From Tigheibacillus halophilus (GTDB lineage: Bacteria; Bacillota; Bacilli; Bacillales; Amphibacillaceae), in NCBI RefSeq assembly GCF_042683165.1, contig NZ_JBHUIZ010000006.1:186001-250000 (forward strand): a DNA stretch of 64,000 nt, read 5' to 3'. Shown piece after piece: positions 8,856 through 17,382 of this stretch. The position numbers were made by a program, and so were the translations under genes. Within the stretch, counting starts at the first letter, position 1, and each line of letters begins with the position of its first letter. The notes below the pieces were generated by a model. It was given only the letters and a program-made list of their open reading frames with translations, made no database searches and had not been told where the DNA came from.

Positions 8856-8890
8856 CGCAATGGCATCTTTTTGGAAAGGATGCCATTGCG
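8856..8890 (+). terminator. 12-bp stem-loop ending the fad/mmg cluster
   Basis: CGCAATGGCATC (8856-8867) is exactly complementary to GATGCCATTGCG (8879-8890), with an 11-nt loop. No T run follows, so it is either a Rho-assisted stop or a 3' end stabiliser. It sits 13 nt after the regulator's stop codon. Confidence 0.55.
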
Positions 8891-9104
8891 CTTATATGAT
8901 AAATGAGGGATACATGGGCAGGAACAGCAATCTGTTTTAGCTGAAACTACGAAGAGAATCAGCTTTTTTTCTGGCATATTTCACTATAATTTGTTTATAA
9001 TGTATGATAGGATTTATGTGGAATAAATGGTAAGTGCCATCATGCCCGCACAAGGCAGGCAATGATTTTTCATATGTACGAATATATCAAAGGGAGTGCG
9101 AAAC

Positions 9105-9635
9105 ATGAGTTTGAAGAGCATGAACAAGGATGAGCTGCAGAATAAAGCGATGATCGATTTGGCAACCATGATATTAACGGAAGAAAAAAAGGCGATGGAT
9201 TTTCACGATATCTATGAAAAAGTTGCTGACATCAAAGGGTTTACTGGAGAAGGAAAAGAGGAGGCATTGGTTCAATTTTATACAGATTTGAACGTTGATG
9301 GCCAATTCCTGACACTTGGTTCGAATATGTGGGGGCTGAAGCGTTGGTATCCGGTAGAGCAAATTGATGAGGATATCACTGCTGAACCGAAGAAGAAAAA
9401 GACGAAGAAGAAATCACCAGCGAAAAAGAAAAAACTGGATGATGAGTTGGATATGGAAGAAATCGTGGTTGATGAAAATATGAAAGAAGATTATGATCCT
9501 CGCGAAGAAGATGCAGATGCATTTGAGAATGACTATGATGAGCTTGATGAAGAAGACTTGGATGAAGAAGATTACGATGACTTTGAAGAAGATGAAGACG
9601 ATTTGGACGACGAAGAAGAAGAGGAGAACAAGTAG
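9105..9635 (+). CDS. rpoE: RNA polymerase delta subunit
   Basis: The 176-residue protein has the N-terminal winged-helix HARE-HTH domain (residues ~1-90, with EKKAMDFHDIYEKVADIKG and LGSNMWGLKRWYP). A lysine-rich linker (PKKKKTKKKSPAKKKK) leads into an almost pure Asp/Glu tail to the C terminus. Delta is a Gram-positive RNA polymerase subunit that helps recycle polymerase and adjusts sensitivity to initiating NTPs. ATG 9105 is chosen over GTG 9096, which lies inside the ribosome binding site AGGGAG. Two TATAAT-like -10 boxes (8985-8990, 8996-9001) lie upstream, without convincing -35 boxes. Confidence 0.95.
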   Translation: MSLKSMNKDELQNKAMIDLATMILTEEKKAMDFHDIYEKVADIKGFTGEGKEEALVQFYTDLNVDGQFLTLGSNMWGLKRWYPVEQIDEDITAEPKKKKTKKKSPAKKKKLDDELDMEEIVVDENMKEDYDPREEDADAFENDYDELDEEDLDEEDYDDFEEDEDDLDDEEEEENK

Positions 9636-9710
9636 GACATTCTCTTTCATGATAGCGGGTTTGTTTTCCGGAAATGCTGGTTCAACATCCCGATACTTCT
9701 TAATAACTGC

Positions 9711-9749
9711 TTGACTTTTTTACATCAAATGAGTACAATCTTTATTGGG
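9711..9749 (+). promoter_or_regulatory. pyrG promoter and GGGC start site
   Basis: TTGACT (9711-9716), a 17-bp spacer and TACAAT (9734-9739) are followed 7 nt later by GGGCTC (9747-9752). In B. subtilis pyrG the transcript starts at the same GGGC. When CTP is scarce, polymerase stalls before the C and adds extra G residues. The sequence here reproduces that arrangement. Confidence 0.85.
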
Positions 9750-9769
9750 CTCTTTAAATTTGGAAATCC

Positions 9770-9812
9770 AAGCGCATCCCCTGGCAAATCGGGGATGCGC
9801 TTTTCTTATTTT
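9770..9812 (+). terminator. pyrG leader attenuator
   Basis: AAGCGCATCCCC (9770-9781) pairs with GGGGATGCGCTT (9791-9802), followed by a T-rich tail. The CCCC of the left arm can instead pair with a poly-G 5' end made under CTP limitation. That would open the terminator and raise CTP synthase expression, the mechanism known for B. subtilis pyrG. Confidence 0.88.
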
Positions 9813-9973
9813 CTGGGCTGGAAAATCGATGCATCCTATTCTGGTATTTAAAAAGTTACAGTCGCTGCCGATTGTACGCTTTTTGTATTCGAAAACATGT
9901 TTGCGGCAAAATAAGCCTAAACAGTGTAGAACGTTTTAATCATATGAATCAGGAATAGAAAGAAGGAATAAAT

Positions 9974-11581
9974 GTGACCAAGTATATTTTTGTAACAGGC
10001 GGTGTTGTTTCATCGCTAGGCAAAGGGATTACAGCAGCCTCATTGGGCAGATTGTTGAAAAACCGTGGTTTGAAAGTGACTATCCAGAAATTCGATCCAT
10101 ATATCAATGTGGATCCGGGAACGATGAGCCCATACCAGCATGGAGAGGTCTTTGTGACTGAAGATGGTGCTGAAACTGACTTGGACCTGGGTCATTATGA
10201 ACGATTCATTGATATCAACCTGAATAAATACAGTAATATCACGACTGGAAAGGTTTATTCCAGTGTGATTAAGAAAGAACGCCGTGGCGATTATTTGGGC
10301 GCAACCGTACAGGTTATTCCGCATATCACAAATGAAATCAAAGAACAAGTAGTTCGTGCCGGGGAAGCAACCGGTGCTGATGTAGTCATCACTGAAATCG
10401 GGGGAACAGTCGGCGATATCGAATCATTGCCGTTCCTGGAAGCAATACGCCAGATAAAGAGCGACATCGGCAGGGATCATGTGATGTATGTCCATTGTAC
10501 ATTGGTGCCTTACATTAGGGCGGCTGGGGAATTGAAAACAAAACCGACCCAACATAGTGTAAAAGAATTGCGTTCCCTTGGAATCCAGCCAGACGCCATT
10601 GTCCTTAGAACAGAAATGGCAATCAGCAAGGAAATGAAAGAGAAGATCGCACTATTTTGTGACATCAACGAGCATGCTGTGATTGAGATGCGTGATGCTT
10701 CTGTCCTGTATCAAATCCCAATTGCTTTGCAGGAGCAGCATCTCGATCAGCTAGTATGTGATCATCTTGGACTGTCCTGCCAAACTGCGGATATGGGTGA
10801 ATGGAAAAAACTCGTTGAAAAAGTACAAGGGTTGACGAAAAAAATCGATATTGGTTTGGTAGGTAAATATGTAGAACTGCCAGATGCATATTTGTCTGTT
10901 GTTGAAGCAATGAAACACGCTGGATATGCTTACGATGCTGAAATCAATGTTCATTGGATCAACTCTGAAGACCTGGACAAGGAAACGATCGAGCAGGAGC
11001 TTTCCCATGTAGATGGCATCATTGTTCCTGGCGGATTCGGAAACCGTGGTATCGAGGGGAAAATTGCGGCAATCCATTACGCCCGGGTCAATCAAATTCC
11101 TTTCCTTGGAATCTGCTTAGGTATGCAGCTGGCTACAGTTGAATTTGCGAGAAATGTGCTTGGGCTGAAAGAGGCACATTCCGCCGAGATTGATCCGAAG
11201 ACACCGAATCCGATTATCGATTTGTTGCCTGAACAGAAACACTTGAGTGATTTGGGCGGAACATTGCGTCTGGGCAAATATCCTTGCAAGTTAGTGGATG
11301 GCACGAAAATAAAGGCTGCTTATGAGCAGGCCGATATGATTGAAGAACGCCACCGCCATCGTTATGAATTCAACAATGATTATCGTGAGCAAATGGAAGA
11401 GAAGGGATTTGTCTTTTCCGGTACAAGCCCAGATGGCCGCTTAATCGAAACAATCGAGTTGCAGGATCATCCATGGTTTGTTGCCTGCCAGTACCATCCT
11501 GAGTTTAAGTCACGCCCGACAAATGCACATCCTTTATTTTCGGGATTCATTGGTGCGGCATCGGAAAAAGCAGCAAAATAA
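9974..11581 (+). CDS. pyrG: CTP synthase
   Basis: The 535-residue enzyme makes CTP from UTP, ATP and glutamine. The N-terminal synthetase domain starts with KYIFVTGGVVSSLGKGITAA and includes QKFDPYINVDPGTMSPYQHG. The C-terminal class I glutamine amidotransferase domain has its nucleophile C381 in LGICLGMQLA and the HPEF motif. The start is GTG 9974 behind AAGAAGG. An ATG one frame off (9972) runs straight into a stop. Regulation by the attenuator at 9770-9812 is strongly suggested. Position between rpoE and spo0F is conserved in Bacillaceae. Confidence 0.97.
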   Translation: MTKYIFVTGGVVSSLGKGITAASLGRLLKNRGLKVTIQKFDPYINVDPGTMSPYQHGEVFVTEDGAETDLDLGHYERFIDINLNKYSNITTGKVYSSVIKKERRGDYLGATVQVIPHITNEIKEQVVRAGEATGADVVITEIGGTVGDIESLPFLEAIRQIKSDIGRDHVMYVHCTLVPYIRAAGELKTKPTQHSVKELRSLGIQPDAIVLRTEMAISKEMKEKIALFCDINEHAVIEMRDASVLYQIPIALQEQHLDQLVCDHLGLSCQTADMGEWKKLVEKVQGLTKKIDIGLVGKYVELPDAYLSVVEAMKHAGYAYDAEINVHWINSEDLDKETIEQELSHVDGIIVPGGFGNRGIEGKIAAIHYARVNQIPFLGICLGMQLATVEFARNVLGLKEAHSAEIDPKTPNPIIDLLPEQKHLSDLGGTLRLGKYPCKLVDGTKIKAAYEQADMIEERHRHRYEFNNDYREQMEEKGFVFSGTSPDGRLIETIELQDHPWFVACQYHPEFKSRPTNAHPLFSGFIGAASEKAAK

Positions 11582-11593
11582 CCTGGCTTATTC

Positions 11594-11630
11594 AAAAACC
11601 GCGGACAGCATGTGCTGCTCGCGGTTTTTT
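11594..11630 (+). terminator. Intrinsic terminator after pyrG
   Basis: AAAAACCGCG (11594-11603) pairs with CGCGGTTTTT, ending in a T run at 11630. It starts 13 nt after the pyrG stop codon. Confidence 0.9.
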
Positions 11631-11674
11631 GCAGCTTTGACAGCCTGAATAGTTTCGAAATTGGATTCATAAGA

Positions 11675-11700
11675 AGGAATTTACTGGATGACTATCGAAT
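11675..11700 (+). promoter_or_regulatory. Sigma-H type promoter of spo0F
   Basis: AGGAATT (11675-11681), a 14-bp spacer and CGAAT (11696-11700) match the sigma-H consensus RNAGGAWWW and NGAAT. B. subtilis spo0F is known to be driven by sigma-H and controlled by Spo0A-P. Two sequences one mismatch from the 0A box TGTCGAA lie at 11653-11659 (TTTCGAA) and 11694-11700 (TATCGAA). Confidence 0.65.
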
Positions 11701-11727
11701 TACTAATAGTGAAGGGGGAATGAATCG

Positions 11728-12087
11728 GTGAAAGCTAGTATTTTAATTGTTGATGATGAGTATGGTATCAGGCTTCTGCTAGAAGAAGTATTCAAAAACG
11801 CCGGATACCAGGTCGATTCTGCTGATACTGGTCCAAAAGCCTTGGAAAAACTGCTGCAGACCAATGTCGACTTGCTGCTGATCGATTATAAATTGCCGAT
11901 ACAGAATGGTATGGAGGTCATTAAGGAGATGGCACATTCTTGCCCAACCATACCAGTCATTTTAATGACAGGTATGGTTGAAACCGTCTCTACAGAAGAG
12001 AAATCGATAAAAAACATCAAACATGTATTGGCAAAACCCTTTGATATTGAAGACGTTTTAAAGAAAGTAGAAGAAATACTGAAATAA
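11728..12087 (+). CDS. spo0F: Sporulation phosphorelay response regulator
   Basis: This is a 119-residue single-domain receiver protein: acidic pocket D9-D10 (ILIVDDEYGIRLLLEEVF), phospho-acceptor D53 in LLIDYKLP, T80 region in ILMTGM and the conserved lysine in LAKPFDIED. It carries phosphate from sporulation kinases to Spo0B. Start GTG 11728 has GAAGGGGG (11711-11718). The position between pyrG and fbaA is that of spo0F. Compared with B. subtilis Spo0F, the TAYG stretch after the conserved Thr is TGMV and the residues after D53 differ, so partner contacts may have drifted. Confidence 0.88.
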   Translation: MKASILIVDDEYGIRLLLEEVFKNAGYQVDSADTGPKALEKLLQTNVDLLLIDYKLPIQNGMEVIKEMAHSCPTIPVILMTGMVETVSTEEKSIKNIKHVLAKPFDIEDVLKKVEEILK

Positions 12088-12111
12088 CACCTGCTTTCAA
12101 CACATTATTTC

Positions 12112-12139
12112 CGCCTTGCTCTTGGCGCAGAGCAAGGCG
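12112..12139 (+). other. GC-rich hairpin after spo0F
   Basis: CGCCTTGCTC (12112-12121) pairs perfectly with GAGCAAGGCG (12130-12139) across an 8-nt loop. No T run follows, so it may be a 3' stabiliser or Rho-dependent stop. The remaining ~240 nt up to fbaA hold only the promoter candidate listed next. Confidence 0.5.
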
Positions 12140-12316
12140 ACACCCAGCCGCCAGCAATTCTTAAACATTTCCCCCACCCCTGGAAATGGAAGATCCCAAA
12201 AACATAGATGAAGAATTTTGTATTGGCTCAATTGAGCTGCATAAGCTAATGGTATGAAAAAAATAGGATAGTTCAAAAATATTGGAGTTGATTCTGCGTT
12301 TTTACATTGTTGCCAG

Positions 12317-12343
12317 TTGACGCTCTTGTTGGTATTCTATACA
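12317..12343 (+). promoter_or_regulatory. Candidate promoter of fbaA
   Basis: TTGACG (12317-12322) and TATACA (12338-12343) are spaced 15 bp, which is short but usable; the start would be about 35 nt upstream of ATG 12384. Confidence 0.4.
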
Positions 12344-12383
12344 TGTGGAGATAAGCTGCTGATCCAAAGGAGGAAAAAATCCC

Positions 12384-13247
12384 ATGCCACTAGTTTCAAT
12401 GAAAGAAATGCTGCAAAAAGCAAAAGAAAACCATTATGCAGTAGGGCAATTCAATTTAAACAATCTTGAATATGCACAAGCTGTGCTTTTAGCCGCCGAA
12501 GAGGAAAAATCACCAGTCATTTTAGGTGTATCTGAAGGGGCAGGCAAATATATGGGTGGTTACAAAGTTGTAACTGCTATGGTCAAAGCACTGATGGAAG
12601 AATATAACATAAGTGTGCCAGTGGCTATTCATTTGGATCATGGTTCAAGTTTCGAACAATGTGCGAAGGCGATACATGCCGGGTTTACTTCTGTCATGAT
12701 CGATGCATCCGCACTGCCGTTGGATGACAATATCGCAATGACTAAAAAGGTCGTTGAGCTGGCTCATATCAATGGTGTTTCCGTGGAAGCAGAGCTTGGA
12801 CGAGTTGGCGGGCAGGAAGACGATATCAAAGTGGATGAAGCAGATGCGAACTATGCAATTCCTTCTGAATGCGATAGACTTGTAAAAGAAACAAATGTTG
12901 ATTGCTTTGCTCCTGCGCTTGGCTCAGTCCATGGCCCGTATAAGGGTGAACCGAATCTCGGTTTCGACCGGATGGAAGAAGTCATGAATCTGACTGGTAT
13001 TCCGCTGGTGCTGCATGGCGGTACAGGCATTCCTGAAAAAGATATCAAACATGCCATTCAGCTAGGTACTGCAAAAATCAATGTCAATACGGAAAACCAA
13101 ATTGCGCAAGCCAATAAAATTCGAAAAGTGCTAGCTGAGAAACCTGATTTGTATGATCCACGCAAATATCTGGGTCCCAGCCGTGAGGCTATTAAAGAAA
13201 CAGTTATTGGAAAGATGCGTGAATTCGGTTCTTCCCAGCAAGCTTGA
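12384..13247 (+). CDS. fbaA: Class II fructose-1,6-bisphosphate aldolase
   Basis: The 287-residue enzyme cleaves fructose-1,6-bisphosphate to glyceraldehyde-3-phosphate and dihydroxyacetone phosphate. The class II zinc site is visible in VAIHLDHGSSFEQC, in SVHGPYKGEPNL and in LVLHGGTGIPEKDI. The ribosome binding site AAAGGAGG precedes ATG 12384. The following tal and murZ keep the B. subtilis order fbaA-tal-murZ-glpX, joining aldolase, transaldolase and fructose-bisphosphatase in one neighbourhood. Confidence 0.96.
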   Translation: MPLVSMKEMLQKAKENHYAVGQFNLNNLEYAQAVLLAAEEEKSPVILGVSEGAGKYMGGYKVVTAMVKALMEEYNISVPVAIHLDHGSSFEQCAKAIHAGFTSVMIDASALPLDDNIAMTKKVVELAHINGVSVEAELGRVGGQEDDIKVDEADANYAIPSECDRLVKETNVDCFAPALGSVHGPYKGEPNLGFDRMEEVMNLTGIPLVLHGGTGIPEKDIKHAIQLGTAKINVNTENQIAQANKIRKVLAEKPDLYDPRKYLGPSREAIKETVIGKMREFGSSQQA

Positions 13248-13294
13248 TTCAGTTATACAGGGGTAATATAAAAAACGAAGGGATGGAGAAAAAG

Positions 13295-13936
13295 ATGAAA
13301 TTTTTCGTAGATACAGCAAATATCAAAGAAATCAAAGAAGCGAACAAACTGGGGCTATTAGCTGGTGTTACAACAAATCCCAGCCTGGTGGCGAAAGAGG
13401 GAGTTTCATTTCACGATCGTCTTCGTGAAATTACTGCGGAGGTTTCTGGCTCTGTCAGTGCAGAGGTAATTTCTGAAGATGCGGAGGGTATGATTTCCGA
13501 AGGGAAAGAACTAGCTGCAATTGCACCTAACATTACTGTAAAGGTGCCGATGACTTTGGAAGGTTTGAAAGCCGTGAAGGCCTTCAGCGACTTGAACATT
13601 AAAACGAATGTTACATTGGTTTTCAATGCCAACCAAGCGTTATTGGCTGCCCGCGCAGGAGCGACATATGTGTCTCCATTTTTAGGCCGTCTGGATGATA
13701 TTGGCCAAAATGGCATGGACCTGGTGGCCACGATTGCAGAAATTTTTGATCGTCATGACATCAAAACTGAAATCATTGCGGCTTCCATCAGGCATCCGAT
13801 GCATGTCACGGAGGCTGCACTGAACGGGGCACATATCGCTACCATTCCATTTAAAGTCTTGCAGCAGCTTGTCAAGCACCCATTGACTGATCAAGGGATT
13901 GAAAAGTTTCTTTCTGACTGGAATCAACAAAAGTAA
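13295..13936 (+). CDS. tal: Transaldolase (TalC/MipB type)
   Basis: This is a short-form transaldolase of 213 residues, with the Schiff-base lysine K83 in NITVKVPMTLEGLKA and signature segments MKFFVDTANIKEI, GVTTNPSL and TYVSPFLGRLDDIG. It transfers a dihydroxyacetone unit in the non-oxidative pentose phosphate pathway. ATG 13295, with GGATGGAG upstream, is chosen because the protein then begins at the family's usual MKFFVDTA; the frame is open further upstream to 13244, overlapping fbaA. It is likely co-transcribed with fbaA (47-nt gap). Confidence 0.93.
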   Translation: MKFFVDTANIKEIKEANKLGLLAGVTTNPSLVAKEGVSFHDRLREITAEVSGSVSAEVISEDAEGMISEGKELAAIAPNITVKVPMTLEGLKAVKAFSDLNIKTNVTLVFNANQALLAARAGATYVSPFLGRLDDIGQNGMDLVATIAEIFDRHDIKTEIIAASIRHPMHVTEAALNGAHIATIPFKVLQQLVKHPLTDQGIEKFLSDWNQQK

Positions 13937-14066
13937 ATTCCGTGGACAAAGATCTAAAACATCTATTCTGGGGGTCTTGCATCCCCAATGTCAGGTTATA
14001 CTTATTGAAGTAGGTTACTCTTATGCGAGTCAGCTCGCCAAACAAGATAAAAGCGGGGTTTAATAC

Positions 14067-15359
14067 ATGCAGAAAATGTTAGTCGAAGGCGGTCACGTCT
14101 TGAACGGGAAAGTGCGTATCGGCGGTGCCAAAAACAGTGCGGTTGCGCTGCTTCCTGCAGCAATATTGGCAGATTCAGAAGTGATACTAGAAGGACTTCC
14201 AGGCATTTCCGATGTTCACACACTTGCAGCGCTTCTTGAAGAGATTGGCGGATCAGTTGAGCTTGAACCCGGAAATCACGCTATCCATATCCATCCGGAA
14301 AAGATGATTTCCATGCCGCTGCCAAATGGCAAGGTGAAGAAACTGCGAGCCTCTTATTATTTCATGGGTGCAATGCTAGGCAAGTTCAACCAGGCTGTTA
14401 TCGGCCTTCCAGGGGGCTGTTATCTTGGACCGCGTCCGATCGATCAGCATATCAAAGGTTTTGAGGCATTGGGGGCTGAGGTTACCAATGAACAGGGAGC
14501 TATCTATCTCAGAGCCAAAGAACTGCGCGGCGCCCGCATCTATTTGGATGTGGTCAGCGTTGGTGCGACAATCAACATCATGCTTGCTGCTGTCAAAGCG
14601 AAAGGCAAGACGGTCATTGAAAATGCTGCAAAGGAACCGGAAATTATCGATGTGGCTACACTGCTGACAAGCATGGGAGCAAATATCAAAGGTGTAGGGA
14701 CGGACGTCATCCGAATTGAAGGCGTAGAATCATTGCATGGCTGCCGTCATACGATCATTCCTGACCGGATTGAAGCAGGAACCTATGCGATTGCTGCGGC
14801 AGCTGCGGGGGAAGAGGTCATTATTGACAACGTTATTCCGCAGCACCTGGAATCCCTTTTAGCTAAATTGCGTGAAATGGGCGTGACCATCGAGGCCGGG
14901 GATGAGCAGCTGCTTATCGCCCCCGGTAAACAACTGCGTAGTGTGGATATCAAAACACTTGTCTACCCTGGATTTCCGACAGACTTGCAGCAGCCGCTCA
15001 CATCATTACTGACAAGGGCGGCTGGAACAGGTGTCATCACAGACACGATCTACTCTGCGAGGCTGAAGCATATCGATGAGCTGCGCCGTATGAATGGCAA
15101 TATCAAAATAGAAGGTTCTTCAGCGATAGTTTCTGGACCAGTGAGACTGCAGGGAGCACGTGTCAAGGCGAGTGATCTTCGCGCTGGTGCGGCTCTCGTC
15201 GTTGCGGGATTAATGGCTGATGGGATAACAGAAATCACCGGTCTGGACCACATCGACCGTGGGTATGAGGATATTACTGATAAATTGACCAGCCTTGGCG
15301 CCAACGTATGGCGTGAAGAAATGACACCACAAGAAATTTCTCAGCATCAGAATTCCTGA
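14067..15359 (+). CDS. murZ: UDP-N-acetylglucosamine 1-carboxyvinyltransferase, second paralogue
   Basis: The 430-residue EPSP-synthase-fold enzyme catalyses the first committed step of peptidoglycan synthesis. The catalytic cysteine is C118 in LPGGCYLGPRPID; KNSAVALLPAAIL near the N terminus supplies the conserved KN pair. Position after tal and before glpX identifies it as the murZ/murAB paralogue, while murAA is at 49297-50625. In Gram-positive bacteria the two are partly redundant. The ribosome binding site (AAGCGGGG) is only moderate. Confidence 0.93.
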   Translation: MQKMLVEGGHVLNGKVRIGGAKNSAVALLPAAILADSEVILEGLPGISDVHTLAALLEEIGGSVELEPGNHAIHIHPEKMISMPLPNGKVKKLRASYYFMGAMLGKFNQAVIGLPGGCYLGPRPIDQHIKGFEALGAEVTNEQGAIYLRAKELRGARIYLDVVSVGATINIMLAAVKAKGKTVIENAAKEPEIIDVATLLTSMGANIKGVGTDVIRIEGVESLHGCRHTIIPDRIEAGTYAIAAAAAGEEVIIDNVIPQHLESLLAKLREMGVTIEAGDEQLLIAPGKQLRSVDIKTLVYPGFPTDLQQPLTSLLTRAAGTGVITDTIYSARLKHIDELRRMNGNIKIEGSSAIVSGPVRLQGARVKASDLRAGAALVVAGLMADGITEITGLDHIDRGYEDITDKLTSLGANVWREEMTPQEISQHQNS

Positions 15360-15427
15360 TTTTTCCTTTCATAGTAAATGCTTTCTTGGGATGAGGGCAG
15401 AACACATATAAAGGGAGAGGAAAAAAT

Positions 15428-16399
15428 ATGGAAAGAAGTTTATCAATGGAATTGGTACGAGTAACTGAGGCAGCTGCATTATCATCAGCACGATGGATGG
15501 GCAGAGGTAAAAAAGACGAAGCGGATGATGCAGCAACCTCTGCTATGCGTAAAGTGTTTGACACGATTCCGATGCAGGGAACAGTAGTCATTGGGGAAGG
15601 GGAAATGGATGAGGCGCCGATGCTGTACATAGGTGAAGAACTTGGCACCGGCTCCGGACCGCTTGTTGATGTAGCGGTAGATCCCCTGGAGGGAACGAAC
15701 ATTGTTGCACAGGGAACGTGGAATGCATTGACCGTAATTGCCATTGCCGACCGTACAAAGCTGTTGCATGCTCCCGACATGTACATGAAAAAAATTGCTG
15801 TCGGACCGGAGGCAGTCGGAAAAGTCGATATTAGTAAATCGACGAAGGAAAACTTGGAGGCTGTTGCCAAAGCGAAAGGAAAAGCGATAGAGGATGTTGT
15901 CGCTATTGTGCTTGACCGTGAGCGTCACCAGCCTTTGATCCAGGAAATTCGCGATGCCGGGGCACGTATCAAGCTGATTTCCGATGGTGATGTGGCAGCT
16001 GCAATCAATACAGCCTTCGACTATACCGGTGTCGATATTCTATTTGGTACTGGCGGGGCGCCAGAAGGCGTATTGGCCGCTGTCGCTTTGAAATGTCTGG
16101 GGGGAGAAATTCAAGGACAGCTTATTCCGTCGAATGCGGAAGAACAGCAACGCTGCCATAACATGGGAATTACAGATTTAAACAAGGTGTTTTATATGGA
16201 CGACTTCTGTGGCGGAGATGATGCCATTTTTGCGGCTACAGGTGTAACAGATGGCGAATTGCTGAAAGGCGTCCAGTTTAAAGGCAGCAAAGCGACGACG
16301 CAAACAGTGGTCATGCGTGCTAAAAGCGGTACAGTCCGTTTTATCGATGGGCAGCATAGCCTGACGAAGAAACCGGATTTAGTGATGCAGCCCGAATAA
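15428..16399 (+). CDS. glpX: Class II fructose-1,6-bisphosphatase
   Basis: This is a 323-residue GlpX-type phosphatase that hydrolyses fructose-1,6-bisphosphate to fructose-6-phosphate. The metal and substrate motifs IGEGEMDEAPMLYIGEELG, DVAVDPLEGTNIVA and FGTGGAPEGVLAA are present. AAAGGGAGAGG precedes ATG 15428. With fbaA and tal upstream it forms a small central carbon module. A GlpX next to rho is conserved in B. subtilis. Confidence 0.94.
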   Translation: MERSLSMELVRVTEAAALSSARWMGRGKKDEADDAATSAMRKVFDTIPMQGTVVIGEGEMDEAPMLYIGEELGTGSGPLVDVAVDPLEGTNIVAQGTWNALTVIAIADRTKLLHAPDMYMKKIAVGPEAVGKVDISKSTKENLEAVAKAKGKAIEDVVAIVLDRERHQPLIQEIRDAGARIKLISDGDVAAAINTAFDYTGVDILFGTGGAPEGVLAAVALKCLGGEIQGQLIPSNAEEQQRCHNMGITDLNKVFYMDDFCGGDDAIFAATGVTDGELLKGVQFKGSKATTQTVVMRAKSGTVRFIDGQHSLTKKPDLVMQPE

Positions 16400-16574
16400 G
16401 GATAGAAAAGCGTAAAGCGTTGTTACAAGCGAAGCAGATGGAGTATGATGCAACATCACTTTTTATCTGGGACTTACGATTTGCTCTGAGAAGTACACAT
16501 TGGTGTCATCACTGTGATGGTCATGCAAGTTTAACAGAATCAGGGACGGATACTTTTCTATTTTTGCTGAAAAC

Positions 16575-17002
16575 GAAAAGAGGGTGGGACAGAACTAGCT
16601 AAAAACAGCTAAAAAAGCTGTAAGGTTCCATTTCACATCTAGTTGATTGGGAGCGAAAGGCGGCTGACTCCTTGAAAAAGAAATTCGCTTTTCTTGCGTG
16701 CAATGTGAATGCTGCCGAAGCGTTCCTTGTCCTGCGGGAACAATGGTTTTCGATGGGACGCGTAACCGCAGTCCCAGCACGAGTCTGAAGCCCCCCGCAG
16801 GAAGTGATTTTCTTAGAAAGTACATGAGAGAAGGCAAGCTACACACGGCCTTTGCGGCCAAGGATGCACACCCCTTGTCGGGGCGCCTGGCGTGCAAATC
16901 AACGAAATTGCTAAGCTAGATAAAAAAAGTTGGGCGGTTCCATGTCAAGATGGTACCGCTCAACATTTTACATTTCCTGGGGTTTTGTCTCACCCTCTTT
17001 TC
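16575..17002. repeat. 428-bp dispersed-repeat-like element with terminal inverted repeats
   Basis: GAAAAGAGGGTGGGACAGAA (16575-16594) and the reverse complement of 16983-17002 match at 18 of 20 positions. Inside are a second inverted pair CTAGCT/AGCTAG (16595-16600, 16914-16919) and a stem GTTGGGCGGT/ACCGCTCAAC near 16930-16967. A CCTGCGGGAA...CCCGCAGGAAG core resembles repeats I recall from many Bacillaceae genomes. There is no open reading frame with a ribosome binding site. It looks like a MITE-type or structured dispersed repeat. The remainder of the 983-base gap (16400-16574, 17003-17382) shows no gene. Confidence 0.65.
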
Positions 17003-17382
17003 TACATGATAGGGGAACAGCAGAAATAATAGAAAAAGTATTGAATATTTCATTGTAAAGAAGTAATATGGAAGATGTTCAAGAAGAATTGTTCTAATCA
17101 GCTGATGACTAACGGGTCTGTTTTTCAAATGAAAAGGTTTAGCGTGTCCCGTAATTGGTAAATATATGACTATGAACATCATACTGATCGATTTTTAGGA
17201 TTCAACTTGTGCTCGTAAAAAAACTTCTATTCTGACTTCTACTACCTTCTTCAAATATTCCATGCTAAACTACCAAATGAAATCATCTAAAATTATTTTA
17301 CATCATAGAAGTACACGGAATTTTTTTACATGGACAAATGAATATAACGAACAATTGAAAATAAATAGGCGTGGTGATATGG

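Noticed and set aside
9414..9650. Minus-strand hydrophobic ORF opposite the rpoE tail
   Set aside because: It is the antisense of the GAT/GAA-rich acidic tail, which always reads as Ile/Phe/Leu; no ribosome binding site.
16930..16970. T-box-like GATGGTACCGCTC near the end of the 428-bp repeat
   Set aside because: It is one arm of an internal inverted repeat, has no specifier stem or terminator/antiterminator pair, and the next gene is rho, not an amino-acid gene.
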